This document shows, piece by piece, positions 7,100 through 15,002 of a stretch of DNA of 24,862 nucleotides. Position 1 is the first letter of the stretch. Each line of letters begins with the position of its first letter. Under the pieces are notes generated by a model. That model had not been told where the DNA came from. It did no database searches and saw only the letters and a program-made list of their open reading frames with translations. The DNA is from JBBDLF01 sp040879025 (GTDB lineage: Bacteria > Pseudomonadota > Gammaproteobacteria > Pseudomonadales > Pseudohongiellaceae), in the NCBI GenBank assembly GCA_040879025.1, contig JBBDLF010000021.1, forward strand, positions 1 to 24,862, written 5' to 3'. A program made the translations under genes and the position numbers.

Positions 7100-9538
7100 C
7101 TATTGACATCGCAAGGTAGCTGCTGGATTGATCGTAGCGATGCGCAATGTCTGCATCACGATGGTTCCATAAGCAATTAGCCCAACGATGCCGGCAGCGA
7201 GCAAAAATACCAGTGGATTGATCTCCATCCGGTAGGCAAACACGGCAAGCCATCTATTGATTACAGGATAGGCCACGGCCGTAGAAATAATGGTTCCGAC
7301 AACTGTGAGAAGTAGAATCCTGTTGCCTAACAAACCGGCGATTTGCCAACGTGAGGCACCCAGCACTTTACGGATACCTATTTCCCTGGAACGTTGTTCG
7401 GTGGTAAAAGCTGCAAGACCAAAAAGTCCCAGGCAGGTGATGACAATACTGATGAGGGAAAAACCACTGATCAAATACAGCAAGGAGCGTTCGGACAGAT
7501 AGAGTTCATCCAGCGAGCTATTCAGAAACTCGTATTCAAAGGGGCGCCCCGCATCGAGTGACGTTACTGTATCTTCGACAAATTCCAGGGCGCTTTCGGC
7601 CTGGTTTGCGGCAATCTGAACGACCAGCAACCGCTCGGGGCCTAAACGGCTGGCAGTGCTGAACCCCGGCTGATACATCAGAAACGGTTCAACCTCCGAG
7701 TGCAGTGACTTGAAATTGAAATTCTGTACGACACCAACAACCGTACCGCGGGATCCCCAGGTCGCTTGTACAGATTTACCGATGGGTTGTTCCCAGCCCA
7801 TTACGTCCACCAATGCCTCATTTACCAGGATTGCGTTGTTGGAATCTGTAGCCACAAGTGGAGAAAAGTTTCTCCCCTCACTGAGCGTCATTCCCATTAC
7901 CTCGAGAAAATTGTCGGCGATAGCCATGTGCGCCACCTGCACAGACTCCATGGACCCCGAATCACTCTCCATGCGGGTGGCGTTCACCGTAAACTCCTGT
8001 CCCATATTGGAAGTGCCGTAGGTTACTCCCAGCACGCCGGCATGACCGGCGAGCAGGTTCTCGATCACCGGGATCTGGTCGATGAGTGTCTGCCCGCGTA
8101 GAGTCACAAGTATTCTGTTCTCCGCTTGAAACCCAAGAGGACGTGCCGTCAGGTATTTCACCTGCAGGGCAACCAATGTAGTACTGGCAAGGACACCAAC
8201 TGAAATCGTGAATTGCAACAGGATCAACAACTCTCGCAAGCGAAGATTGATCGACCCAACTTTGCGATCCCGGTTTTCAAACAAGCCCGACAAAGGCGAA
8301 ACCGAAGACAGATAAAGTGCGGGATAAAATCCGGACAGAGCTCCAATCACTACACAAAACCCGATGACACTGAGCAGCACCACCGGATTCCAGGTGAGAT
8401 TCAGATGCTGCACGTTGGTCAACGCCATGCCCCAAGCACCACTGCTGGTGAGCAACTCGACGATAAATACACCGAGGCAGGCCGAAACCAGAGCCAGCGC
8501 AAGGGATTCCAACAGAAACTGACTGACCAGTGCGGAAGCCCCTTCGCCAAGGATTTTGCGGATTGCTACTTCCTTTCTGCGTTTGAAATATCCCGCAGTC
8601 GCCAGGTTGGTGTAGTTGCTGCAAGCAATCAGCAAAATAAACACCATGACCGATGTCAGCACGTACAGATTAAGCCGGTTGCCGGTAGGTTGGTCGTCCA
8701 GCAAGGCTGGGCCAAGATGGATACTGGTCAACGGTTGCAACCATGCGTCCCAGGCGCGATTAGTGCGGGTGCTTGACAATTCTTCCATATAGCGCTGGTA
8801 AAACGTCTGCTGCACATCGTCAAACTCCGCAGCAGCATATCCCGGCCTCATCAGCAGATAGGTATACGTGTTGACCCCGTACAGAAAACGGGGAACATCG
8901 GCCTCAGCAATGGTCAGGCTGGGATGGTTGTGAGAAAAGAGTGCGTCGTACTTCAGATGGGAATTGCCCGGCAGGTCATCAAATACCAATGACACCCGGC
9001 GAATGTCACCGTCTTCAAGACTTAGCAATTGTCCTACTGGATTGGCATCACCAAAATAGGTTCGTGCGACCGTTGCGCTGATGGCCATGGACTGGGGATC
9101 CACCAATGCAGTTTCCGGATCACCAAAGACAATGTTGTGAGTGAAGACGTTGAAAACATTGTCATCCGCATAATAGGTATTCTGCCAATAGAACCCCTGC
9201 CCCTCATGGCGAATCAGCACATCTCCCTGAAGTGGTCGAAAACGGACAAATGCTTGTATTTCCGGGAAATCTCTCGCCAGCATCGGCCCCAACATAGGAG
9301 ACGTTAAGGCCAGTTCGCGCCGTTGGTTGCCCGTGTCGTAGTCTTCATACGCATCCGCTATGCGGAATATCTGATCACGATTCACATGATGATGATCGTA
9401 GGTCAACTCACCATAGAGATAAAAGCCCATGAACAAACAGCAGGCCATGGCCAATGCGAGCCCTGCCACATTGATCAGAACATATAGTCTGTTCCTCGCT
9501 AATGTGCGCAGGCTGAGATTTACGCTGTTAATGAACAT
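7100..9538 (-). CDS. MacB/FtsX-type ABC transporter permease (812 aa)
   Basis: The protein has an N-terminal helix (about residues 20-45, YVLINVAGLALAMACCLFMG), a long MacB-type periplasmic core (about 50-280), a three-helix FtsX domain (about 290-410), then a second helix, periplasmic core and FtsX block ending near residue 812. This double architecture is typical of large orphan permeases related to MacB. The loop motif EVAIRKILGEGASALVSQFL and its second version EIGIRKVLGASRWQIAGLL are clear FtsX hallmarks. Known relatives work with a separate MacB/LolD-like ATPase in lipoprotein, peptide or drug transport or in mechanotransmission. No ATPase lies next to it here, so its partner must be encoded elsewhere or lost. 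It sits upstream of a truncated paralogue in the same orientation, evidence of an old tandem duplication. Confidence 0.9.
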   Translation of the reverse strand: MFINSVNLSLRTLARNRLYVLINVAGLALAMACCLFMGFYLYGELTYDHHHVNRDQIFRIADAYEDYDTGNQRRELALTSPMLGPMLARDFPEIQAFVRFRPLQGDVLIRHEGQGFYWQNTYYADDNVFNVFTHNIVFGDPETALVDPQSMAISATVARTYFGDANPVGQLLSLEDGDIRRVSLVFDDLPGNSHLKYDALFSHNHPSLTIAEADVPRFLYGVNTYTYLLMRPGYAAAEFDDVQQTFYQRYMEELSSTRTNRAWDAWLQPLTSIHLGPALLDDQPTGNRLNLYVLTSVMVFILLIACSNYTNLATAGYFKRRKEVAIRKILGEGASALVSQFLLESLALALVSACLGVFIVELLTSSGAWGMALTNVQHLNLTWNPVVLLSVIGFCVVIGALSGFYPALYLSSVSPLSGLFENRDRKVGSINLRLRELLILLQFTISVGVLASTTLVALQVKYLTARPLGFQAENRILVTLRGQTLIDQIPVIENLLAGHAGVLGVTYGTSNMGQEFTVNATRMESDSGSMESVQVAHMAIADNFLEVMGMTLSEGRNFSPLVATDSNNAILVNEALVDVMGWEQPIGKSVQATWGSRGTVVGVVQNFNFKSLHSEVEPFLMYQPGFSTASRLGPERLLVVQIAANQAESALEFVEDTVTSLDAGRPFEYEFLNSSLDELYLSERSLLYLISGFSLISIVITCLGLFGLAAFTTEQRSREIGIRKVLGASRWQIAGLLGNRILLLTVVGTIISTAVAYPVINRWLAVFAYRMEINPLVFLLAAGIVGLIAYGTIVMQTLRIATINPAATLRCQ

Positions 9539-9932
9539 TCATTATGCCTATTCATACGGTGCTGCCCCAACTCGCTCACTGCGCACTGCGAATTTCAGAT
9601 GAGTGGCCGGCATGACGTGTCGATCTTCTCGCTTACATGAAGGAATCCTGGGAAAGAAGAGAGCAATGCCTGTGCCAATTCGATTTATCAATTAAATCAG
9701 TGGTATAGTCTCCCGGCCAGACTGCGAAACCGTTGGGCGTTCCTATCTGAAACAACGTTTTGTTTCATTTCAGAACAACCGCTCGCTTCCGCCAAGCGTC
9801 ATCCAAACCCGGCTGTAGCTTTGCGATCAGAATAATACCCGCAATCAGTCGCGGGTCACGGCACCGTAAAGCCCGACAAATAGGTAAATAGACGGCAATC
9901 TAATAGGCAAATGGACGCTCGCCGGTTGCTTC
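9539..9932. other. Intergenic region between permease and ATPase remnant
   Basis: No credible gene is seen in about 394 bp. It holds the 20-bp palindrome at 9748-9767, a small hairpin CCCGC-8 nt-GCGGG at 9838-9855, and an imperfect 15-bp direct repeat (13 of 15 bases) at 9880-9894 and 9903-9917 with a 23-bp period, next to the ATPase remnant's start. The permease promoter should lie in the left part. Confidence 0.5.
9748..9767. promoter_or_regulatory. 20-bp perfect palindrome, candidate operator
   Basis: TGAAACAA and TTGTTTCA are perfect reverse complements around a 4-bp CGTT spacer. The size and symmetry fit a dimeric helix-turn-helix repressor. It lies about 210 bp upstream of the permease start on the minus strand and about 165 bp before the ATPase remnant. 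No regulator gene is adjacent, so the cognate protein is unknown. Confidence 0.5.
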
Positions 9933-10077
9933 ATGAGTCTATACCCGCGGTTTTTACAAGCTAAAGTAGAACAAGCTTTGCAGGACACGCCTGTGGTCTG
10001 CATCCTCGGACCTCGTCAGGCAGGCAAGTCGACTTTGTCAGCAACTGGCACCGCAGCGTGCATATCTGACATTCGAT
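9933..10077 (+). pseudogene. Frameshifted 5' remnant of an AAA/DUF4143-type ATPase
   Basis: The ATG at 9933 opens MSLYPRFLQAKVEQALQDTP followed by a Walker A motif (GPRQAGKST), the usual start of this ATPase family. Just after GKSTL the frame is lost: shifting to the next frame gives QQLAPQRAYLTFD, the expected continuation. Recognisable sequence then stops near 10077. The remaining 300 or so residues are absent, and an intact gene of the same family begins 70 bp later. This is a dead copy, broken by an indel and a 3' deletion. Confidence 0.75.
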
Positions 10078-10110
10078 GGAGTCTATCGATTTCGCTATCT
10101 CACCAACGAC

Positions 10111-10145
10111 TATGCAAAATTAACATTTAATGTTAGATTTGCATA
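10111..10145. promoter_or_regulatory. 35-bp near-perfect palindrome abutting the ATPase start codon
   Basis: Outer arms TATGCAAA/TTTGCATA and inner arms TAACATT/AATGTTA are perfect reverse complements, separated by one mismatched dinucleotide on each side and centred on a single base (15 of 17 positions paired). It ends one base before the ATG at 10147, leaving no room for a normal ribosome binding site. It is a candidate operator over the promoter/start, or an RNA hairpin controlling translation. Confidence 0.7.
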
Positions 10146-10146
10146 C

Positions 10147-11331
10147 ATGATTAAAAGACGCCTGGAAGAGACAATACGAAATCGCCTGCAGCACAGTCCG
10201 TCGGTTGCCATGTTGGGGCCGCGTCAGGTTGGCAAGACCACTCTGGCCTTCGCGCTCAGCGAAGGAATGCCTGCTGTTTACCTTGATCTGGAAAACCGAA
10301 CGGACTTGCGCAAAGTCCAGAATATCGAAGCTTTCCATCAAGCCAACCGCGACAAGCTGATCATTCTGGATGAAATTCAGCGCCTGCCCGATGTCTTCGC
10401 CCCAATTCGTGGCCTGATCGATGCCGCGAGACGCAAGGGCAACAAGACGCAACTTTTCCTGTTCCTCGGTTCAGCTTCCATTGAGCTGCTTAGGCAATCC
10501 AGCGAAAGTCTGGCAGGACGGATTTCTTACCTTGAGTTGTTTCCGCTTGATGTATTGGAGTGTCTAAAGAACGCAGACGATCTTGATGCGCTCAATCGTC
10601 TTTGGTTGCGTGGTGGTTTTCCGGAAAGCCAATTGGCGGAGGATGATCACAACAGCCTGGTTTGGCGAATGGATTTCATCAAGACCTATCTGGAACGCGA
10701 CATTCCTCAATTAGGGCCGCGCCTACCAGCCGAAACGCTGGAACGCCTTTGGATAATGCTCGCTCACGCGCAGGGCACCAACCTCAACGCGTCAAAGTTG
10801 GCTGCTTCGCTTGGTGTTTCCAATGTCACAGTTGGACGCTATATCGACCTGCTGGTCGATTTGCTGCTGGTTAGAAAGCTGAAACCGTATACCAGTAACA
10901 TGAAAAAGCGCTTGGTAAAATCGCCGCGTATTTACGTGCGCGATAGTGGCATCACGCATGCTCTGCTGAATATTGGCACCTATAACGACCTGCTGGGTCA
11001 TCCGGTAGTGGGTGGCAGTTGGGAAGGTTTTGTCATCGAGAATATCATGGCGGTGCTTCCGCAGGGAGCGCAGGCCTTCTACTACCGCACTTCAGGCGGT
11101 GCCGAGATTGATCTGGTGCTGGAGTTTCCCGGTAAACCTCATGCGCTCTATGCAGTTGAAATCAAGCGCAGCCCAGCAGCTGGGGTTAAGCGCGGTTTTT
11201 ATGAAGCCTGCGCCGATATCAAGCCGACCCAAAAATTCCTTATCCACGCACAAACTGACTCTTTCCCGATGAATGAGAATATTCAAGCCATGGGGCTGTA
11301 TGAGTTTGTGGGGTTGATCGGGAAAGTTTGA
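10147..11331 (+). CDS. AAA ATPase with C-terminal DUF4143 domain
   Basis: The 394-residue product has Walker A GPRQVGKTT at residues 24-32, Walker B KLIILDEIQR at about 70-79, a central helical region with an HTH-like stretch (AASLGVSNVTVGRYIDLL, about 223-240), and a C-terminal DUF4143 segment. That segment contains a PD-(D/E)xK-like pattern (GGAEIDLVLEF then AVEIKRS, about 318-340). Length is normal for the family. These are common, horizontally mobile predicted cytoplasmic ATPases; their biochemical role is poorly defined and a link to toxin-antitoxin or defence functions is only suspected. The start is set by the MIKRRLEETI opening typical of the family. The neighbouring upstream remnant belongs to the same family but differs in sequence, so two independent copies have occupied this site. 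Confidence 0.9.
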   Translation: MIKRRLEETIRNRLQHSPSVAMLGPRQVGKTTLAFALSEGMPAVYLDLENRTDLRKVQNIEAFHQANRDKLIILDEIQRLPDVFAPIRGLIDAARRKGNKTQLFLFLGSASIELLRQSSESLAGRISYLELFPLDVLECLKNADDLDALNRLWLRGGFPESQLAEDDHNSLVWRMDFIKTYLERDIPQLGPRLPAETLERLWIMLAHAQGTNLNASKLAASLGVSNVTVGRYIDLLVDLLLVRKLKPYTSNMKKRLVKSPRIYVRDSGITHALLNIGTYNDLLGHPVVGGSWEGFVIENIMAVLPQGAQAFYYRTSGGAEIDLVLEFPGKPHALYAVEIKRSPAAGVKRGFYEACADIKPTQKFLIHAQTDSFPMNENIQAMGLYEFVGLIGKV

Positions 11332-11448
11332 AGAAGTGCATATTCAAATATAGCCGTTTGCAGATCGATAGTGTTTTTTCTGACATACAGTGCCAACACA
11401 TTTCGGAACTCGCTCCGCCACAGTAAAGGGGCCACCCAATGAGGGTCT

Positions 11449-11542
11449 TTTGCAGCAACGAAACAACATGATCTGTTTGTTCAGCTCGATATCCTGGTCC
11501 GACGTGAAGTAGTTCGAGTTTGCAGCAACGAAACAACATGAT
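11449..11542. repeat. 24-bp perfect direct repeat, 70-bp period
   Basis: Positions 11449-11472 and 11519-11542 are identical over 24 bp (core GCAGCAACGAAACAACATG), with 46 bp of unrelated sequence between them. Only two copies are present. Confidence 0.9.
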
Positions 11543-11551
11543 TCCCACTTA

Positions 11552-11635
11552 CAGCAAGACATTGAAGGTAGTCCCGTTCATGTAGTTTGGGGCGTTCCAA
11601 AGGGCTATGATGAACCTAACAAGTATCGACTGTGA
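11552..11635 (+). pseudogene. Possible 3' remnant of a DUF4258-type small protein
   Basis: The frame reads QQDIEGSPVHVVWGVPKGYD and ends at a TGA shortly afterwards. From memory, the PVHVVWGxPKG string matches the C-terminal strand of DUF4258-family small proteins, often found with antitoxin-like partners. Upstream sequence does not continue the family and the final strand (normally AVLVTAYRP) is missing. At most this is a short remnant. Confidence 0.3.
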
Positions 11636-11999
11636 TGCAGGCGGCGACCTGCAGGAAGCAATCGACCATGCTGAAGTGGGCAGCGCCCGTATCCTGGTAG
11701 CTGGATGTGAATCAGCAGTACGGCGCTTACGTGGGTCCGTAAACCAAGGGTGACCCTCAGGCGTTCCACCGCCGCGGACGCGTCGAGTATAAAATGCCAC
11801 CACGCACTTTACGCATCCAACCGGTCGCATCGCACACAGTTGAGTTGGTGCTTGGCATGCCCGGCCTTCCCTCCTGCGTCTGTGTCCACGACCGGTTGAA
11901 GAACGGCGGTTTTGCAGCGCACTTCCTGCTAGCGATCTCGGGGTTGTTTCGGAGAAGACATGGCTGAATATCCTACTCCCTTCATTTTATGGCTCTGGA

Positions 12000-12629
12000 T
12001 TAGCGCTCTGTCACTCCATAAAGAAACATCTTGCAGTTATGCTGCATAAGTTTCTCCATGGCTTCCGTGGTGTATGAAAGATTGGATGAATCCTTGGTAG
12101 CGGTAGCCTTGATTGTCCAGGGGTGATGTAGCAGACTCCCGATGGTAATCAGTGCAAACTTGGGATCAATGTCTTCCCTGAAATTTCCCTTCTCGATCTC
12201 TTGGTTAATCATATCAAGCAAGAGCGGGTTTATGTCCTCGGAATACCGACTGAGGACGCTCGCTTTCAATGCGCTGTCACCAAAATAAACTTCTTTAGCC
12301 AGAAATACGGGAAACCAGGGGTTTTCTATCAGCAAATTGCTGTACGATTTGATGAAGTCGATAATGCTAAGGTTTTCATCTGCATCGATCACTTTGATTT
12401 GTTCCTGTATTTTTGAAAAAACCTGGTCCAGTAGATGCGCAAACAGTCCCGCTTTGTCCACAAAATAATAGCTGACCATCGCAACACTGACATCTGCTTC
12501 CTCGGCGATCTGCCGAATTGAAACAGCCTTGAAATTATAAACTTCAAACAGCTTGGCCGCGGCTGCCAGGATACGCTCTTGGATTTTGTAAGCTTCGCCC
12601 AGCGAAGGTCGTCCCGCGCGCTTTTTCAT
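12000..12629 (-). CDS. TetR/AcrR-family transcriptional regulator
   Basis: The 209-residue protein has a typical TetR N-terminus: basic leader (MKKRAGRPSLGEAY), helix 1 (ILAAAAKLFEVYNFKAVSI), and HTH with recognition helix (RQIAEEADVSVAMVSYYFVDK, about residues 39-60). A ligand-binding helical domain fills the remainder (SNLLIENPWFPVFLAKEVYF). The gene is visibly more AT-rich than its neighbours, hinting at separate acquisition. It diverges from the copper-monooxygenase gene across 426 bp and is a plausible regulator of it, but local repression of another target or of itself cannot be excluded. A candidate 16-bp operator lies at 13009-13024. The ATG at 12627-12629 is preceded by GGAAG at a workable distance. 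Confidence 0.92.
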   Translation of the reverse strand: MKKRAGRPSLGEAYKIQERILAAAAKLFEVYNFKAVSIRQIAEEADVSVAMVSYYFVDKAGLFAHLLDQVFSKIQEQIKVIDADENLSIIDFIKSYSNLLIENPWFPVFLAKEVYFGDSALKASVLSRYSEDINPLLLDMINQEIEKGNFREDIDPKFALITIGSLLHHPWTIKATATKDSSNLSYTTEAMEKLMQHNCKMFLYGVTER

Positions 12630-13055
12630 CCTGTAGGCTTCCGTTATAGAACCTGTTGATCGAGTGCTGACGCTGAGCGACGAAGATACATAATCAGCAT
12701 GGAAATCAGTTCAAATTGTACTCAAGGATACTTCATACTTCTGCGTTTTTCAGTAGGGAATTCCTGCATCGTACCTCCCCGCTCGGGTCGGCCTCCCGGA
12801 AAATGCCGGGGCCGAGACGGTAGGCCCGGAAGTCATACAGGTAGGCCCTCGATGCTTAACGACGGCGATAAAAGTAGGGACTATTGCATATTTGTCTGAT
12901 GATGGAGTAAATCTTCAGCGCTCATCCTGGCTCTGTCGTCCACTACCGTTTCTGCAGTATTGTTTTGGGCGCTGTTTAATTATTGTTCTGTCTGTGCTCC
13001 TGGTTCTCTGTTAGCGTCCTAACAAGTAGTGTCTATTTAAGCGAGGACTGTAGAG
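12630..13055. other. Divergent intergenic region with structured elements
   Basis: No supported gene in 426 bp; the only open frame (12699-12899) is low-complexity and lacks a ribosome binding site. It holds a GC-rich hairpin at 12789-12814 (CGGCC-TC-CCGG, 6-nt loop, CCGG-GGCCG), a 9-bp direct repeat GGTAGGCCC at 12819-12827 and 12840-12848 (21-bp period), and the palindrome at 13009-13024. Promoters for the TetR gene and the monooxygenase should lie here. Confidence 0.5.
13009..13024. promoter_or_regulatory. 16-bp palindrome, candidate operator of the monooxygenase gene
   Basis: TGTTAG and CTAACA are perfect reverse complements around CGTC. The element ends 31 bp before the start codon at 13056, a typical operator position near a promoter. 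A TetR gene diverges from the same region. Confidence 0.4.
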
Positions 13056-14789
13056 ATGAAGAAACTGCTGGGTTTGGTCATGGTTCTGGTGCCCATTTGT
13101 ACTGTGCACGCAGCGGAACGGGTTGGCGATTTTGCCTTGTTGGATCACAACGGCCAGCACCATCAAATCGGGCGTTACAACAACCAGCAAGCAGTAGTTT
13201 TATTGGCAGAGGGCGCGAACTGCAATAGCTTTGGCGCGGAGGCAGCTCAGTTCAATACTATCAGTAAAAAGTACAGCGATGCTTTCGAGTTCATGTTCAT
13301 CAACGCAACCGGTGTTCAGGAACGCAGTCCAGCGCAAGCCCAGGCCGAGGCATTTGCAGGCGACCTGCCATTGCTGATGGACGAAAGCCAGTTGGTATCG
13401 GAGTTACTTGGTGTCAGCACTATTGGCGAAGCGATCATCGTCGATCCAAAGCAATTTGAAATTCTCTACCGGGGCTCAGTCGCAGGACTGGAAAGTGCAC
13501 TCGCCGACATAGCAGTGGGACGACAGGTTACATTGGCCCCTGAACCCAATGGTTGTACAGTCAAATTTGCAGCAAAGGAAGTGCATGACCGAAATGGTGT
13601 GTCCTACAGTCAGGATATCGCGCCATTACTCGAGGAAAAATGTGCCAATTGCCATCGCGAACAGGGAATCGCACCTTTTGCCATGGACAGCCATTTGATG
13701 ATTCAGGGTTGGGCGCCGATGATCAAAGAAGTAGTGATGACCAAGCGGATGCCACCCGGGCAAATCGATCCACATATCGGCAAAGTCAAAGTGGCTCGTA
13801 ACCTGACCAGCGCTGAAATTCAGGATCTCGTGCACTGGATAGATGCGGGGGCCCTCAAAGACCCAAACGAAATAGATCCCTTGACCTTGATTGAGTGGCC
13901 AACCACCAAATGGCCATTGGGCGAGCCGGATGTGGTGGTAAAAATTCCGGTTCAGGAAGTACCGGCTACCGGTGTGATGGATTACATCTGGGTGGACTCA
14001 GGGTATGTATTTGACAAGGATCGGTGGATTAAAGGTGCTGACCTTATCCCAGGAGACCGAAGCGTTGTACACCATATCCTGGCCAATGCAGTTCCTCCAG
14101 GCGCTGAGGGGCCAAAAATAGGCATATGCCCAAGCCCGTGCGAAACCGGACAAGGTAATCGCGATACCAGGCCTGAAGACCGGGGTATCGGTTTACCTGC
14201 GTATATTCCCGGGAACAACGCGCGCTTTCTGGAGGAAAATACCGGTCAATTCGTTCCGGCTGGTTCACGTATGGTATTTCAGATGCACTATACAACCAAC
14301 GGCCGTGCGAGCACGGATGCCTCGGAGTTCGGCCTCTATTTTTATGAGGACGGCTTTGTTCCGACAGAAGAAATAGCCTCAGGGGGAGTGCTGGCAAACG
14401 ACTTTCTGATCCCGCCGGGTGACGGTGATTACGAAGTTGTGCGCAAGAATGTGCTGGCTCGGGATGCACACATCCTGAGTTTCTATCCACATATGCATCT
14501 ACGCGGCAAACGCATGAAGTGGACCGCCGTATACCCTGACGGAAGCCAGGAAGACCTGTTGTCAGTTCCCAACTACGACTTCAACTGGCAGATGACTTAC
14601 GAACTGGTCGAACCGAAATTTGTCCCTGCCGGAACAACTATCCTGGTCGAGGGCGCGTTTGACAACTCCGCGACGAACAAGAACAACCCGGATCCCACCG
14701 CATCGGTGACTTGGGGTGATCAAAGTTTCGAGGAGATGTTCATCGGTAGTATGGCCATGAAGCATGTTGACGATTCGGCCTCCCCGTAA
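13056..14789 (+). CDS. Secreted redoxin / cytochrome c / type II copper monooxygenase fusion
   Basis: A 577-residue exported protein with a Sec signal peptide (cleavage near VHA-AE, residue 19). Residues about 21-155 form a thioredoxin-like (redoxin) fold, but the usual CxxC is replaced by EGANCNSF with one cysteine. Residues about 183-270 form a c-type cytochrome: CANCH at 196-200 with distal ligand candidate M232 in KRMPPGQ. Residues about 285-570 resemble ascorbate-dependent copper type II monooxygenases: first copper HH at 339-340 and H411 (QMHY), second copper HxH at 479/481 (YPHMHLRGK) and M561 (EEMFIG), matching the ligand order of PHM/DBH enzymes (family knowledge). All copper ligands appear present. 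It acts in the periplasm or outside, with heme probably feeding electrons to copper. Start: GAGGA 8 nt before the ATG. The TonB receptor gene follows in the same direction after 213 bp. Confidence 0.85.
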   Translation: MKKLLGLVMVLVPICTVHAAERVGDFALLDHNGQHHQIGRYNNQQAVVLLAEGANCNSFGAEAAQFNTISKKYSDAFEFMFINATGVQERSPAQAQAEAFAGDLPLLMDESQLVSELLGVSTIGEAIIVDPKQFEILYRGSVAGLESALADIAVGRQVTLAPEPNGCTVKFAAKEVHDRNGVSYSQDIAPLLEEKCANCHREQGIAPFAMDSHLMIQGWAPMIKEVVMTKRMPPGQIDPHIGKVKVARNLTSAEIQDLVHWIDAGALKDPNEIDPLTLIEWPTTKWPLGEPDVVVKIPVQEVPATGVMDYIWVDSGYVFDKDRWIKGADLIPGDRSVVHHILANAVPPGAEGPKIGICPSPCETGQGNRDTRPEDRGIGLPAYIPGNNARFLEENTGQFVPAGSRMVFQMHYTTNGRASTDASEFGLYFYEDGFVPTEEIASGGVLANDFLIPPGDGDYEVVRKNVLARDAHILSFYPHMHLRGKRMKWTAVYPDGSQEDLLSVPNYDFNWQMTYELVEPKFVPAGTTILVEGAFDNSATNKNNPDPTASVTWGDQSFEEMFIGSMAMKHVDDSASP

Positions 14790-15002
14790 AGAATCATCCG
14801 GACTCTGTGCGGGAAGCTTTCGGTAGCCACAATATGCGTGATGAAATGCCAATCCAATCCGCAACAAGGCGGGTTTTATACCTGCCCCGGTAAAGCTAAC
14901 CGTTTAATTAATTCTATTGCGGCACTCGAAGCGCAGTGCTAATTTTTCCCCGCAAAACAATTATAACTGATAAGAATAACAATCATCGACAGGGGAAGAT
15001 TC

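Larger units (their letters stand above)
11332..11999. other. Gene-poor stretch with repeats and gene debris
   Basis: About 670 bp without a convincing intact gene. It contains the 24-bp direct repeat (11449-11542), a remnant resembling the end of a DUF4258 protein (11552-11635), and a 48-codon frame at 11607-11753 (ATG preceded closely by AAAGGG) whose product I cannot identify and which I rate as doubtful. The right-hand part to 11999 shows no recognisable coding sequence. The pattern fits a hotspot of repeated insertion and decay. Confidence 0.5.

Noticed and set aside
9933..11331. A single ATPase gene starting at 9933 and continuing through 10147
   Set aside because: The first segment needs a frameshift after GKSTL, and two separate Walker A motifs are present, so these are two gene copies, the first broken.
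11449..11542. Possible CRISPR array
   Set aside because: Only two repeat copies of 24 bp with one 46-bp spacer, no cas genes nearby and no third repeat at the expected distance on either side.
12699..12899. 66-codon plus-strand frame between the TetR and monooxygenase genes
   Set aside because: No ribosome binding site, composition driven by the GC-rich hairpin and short repeats, no recognisable motif.
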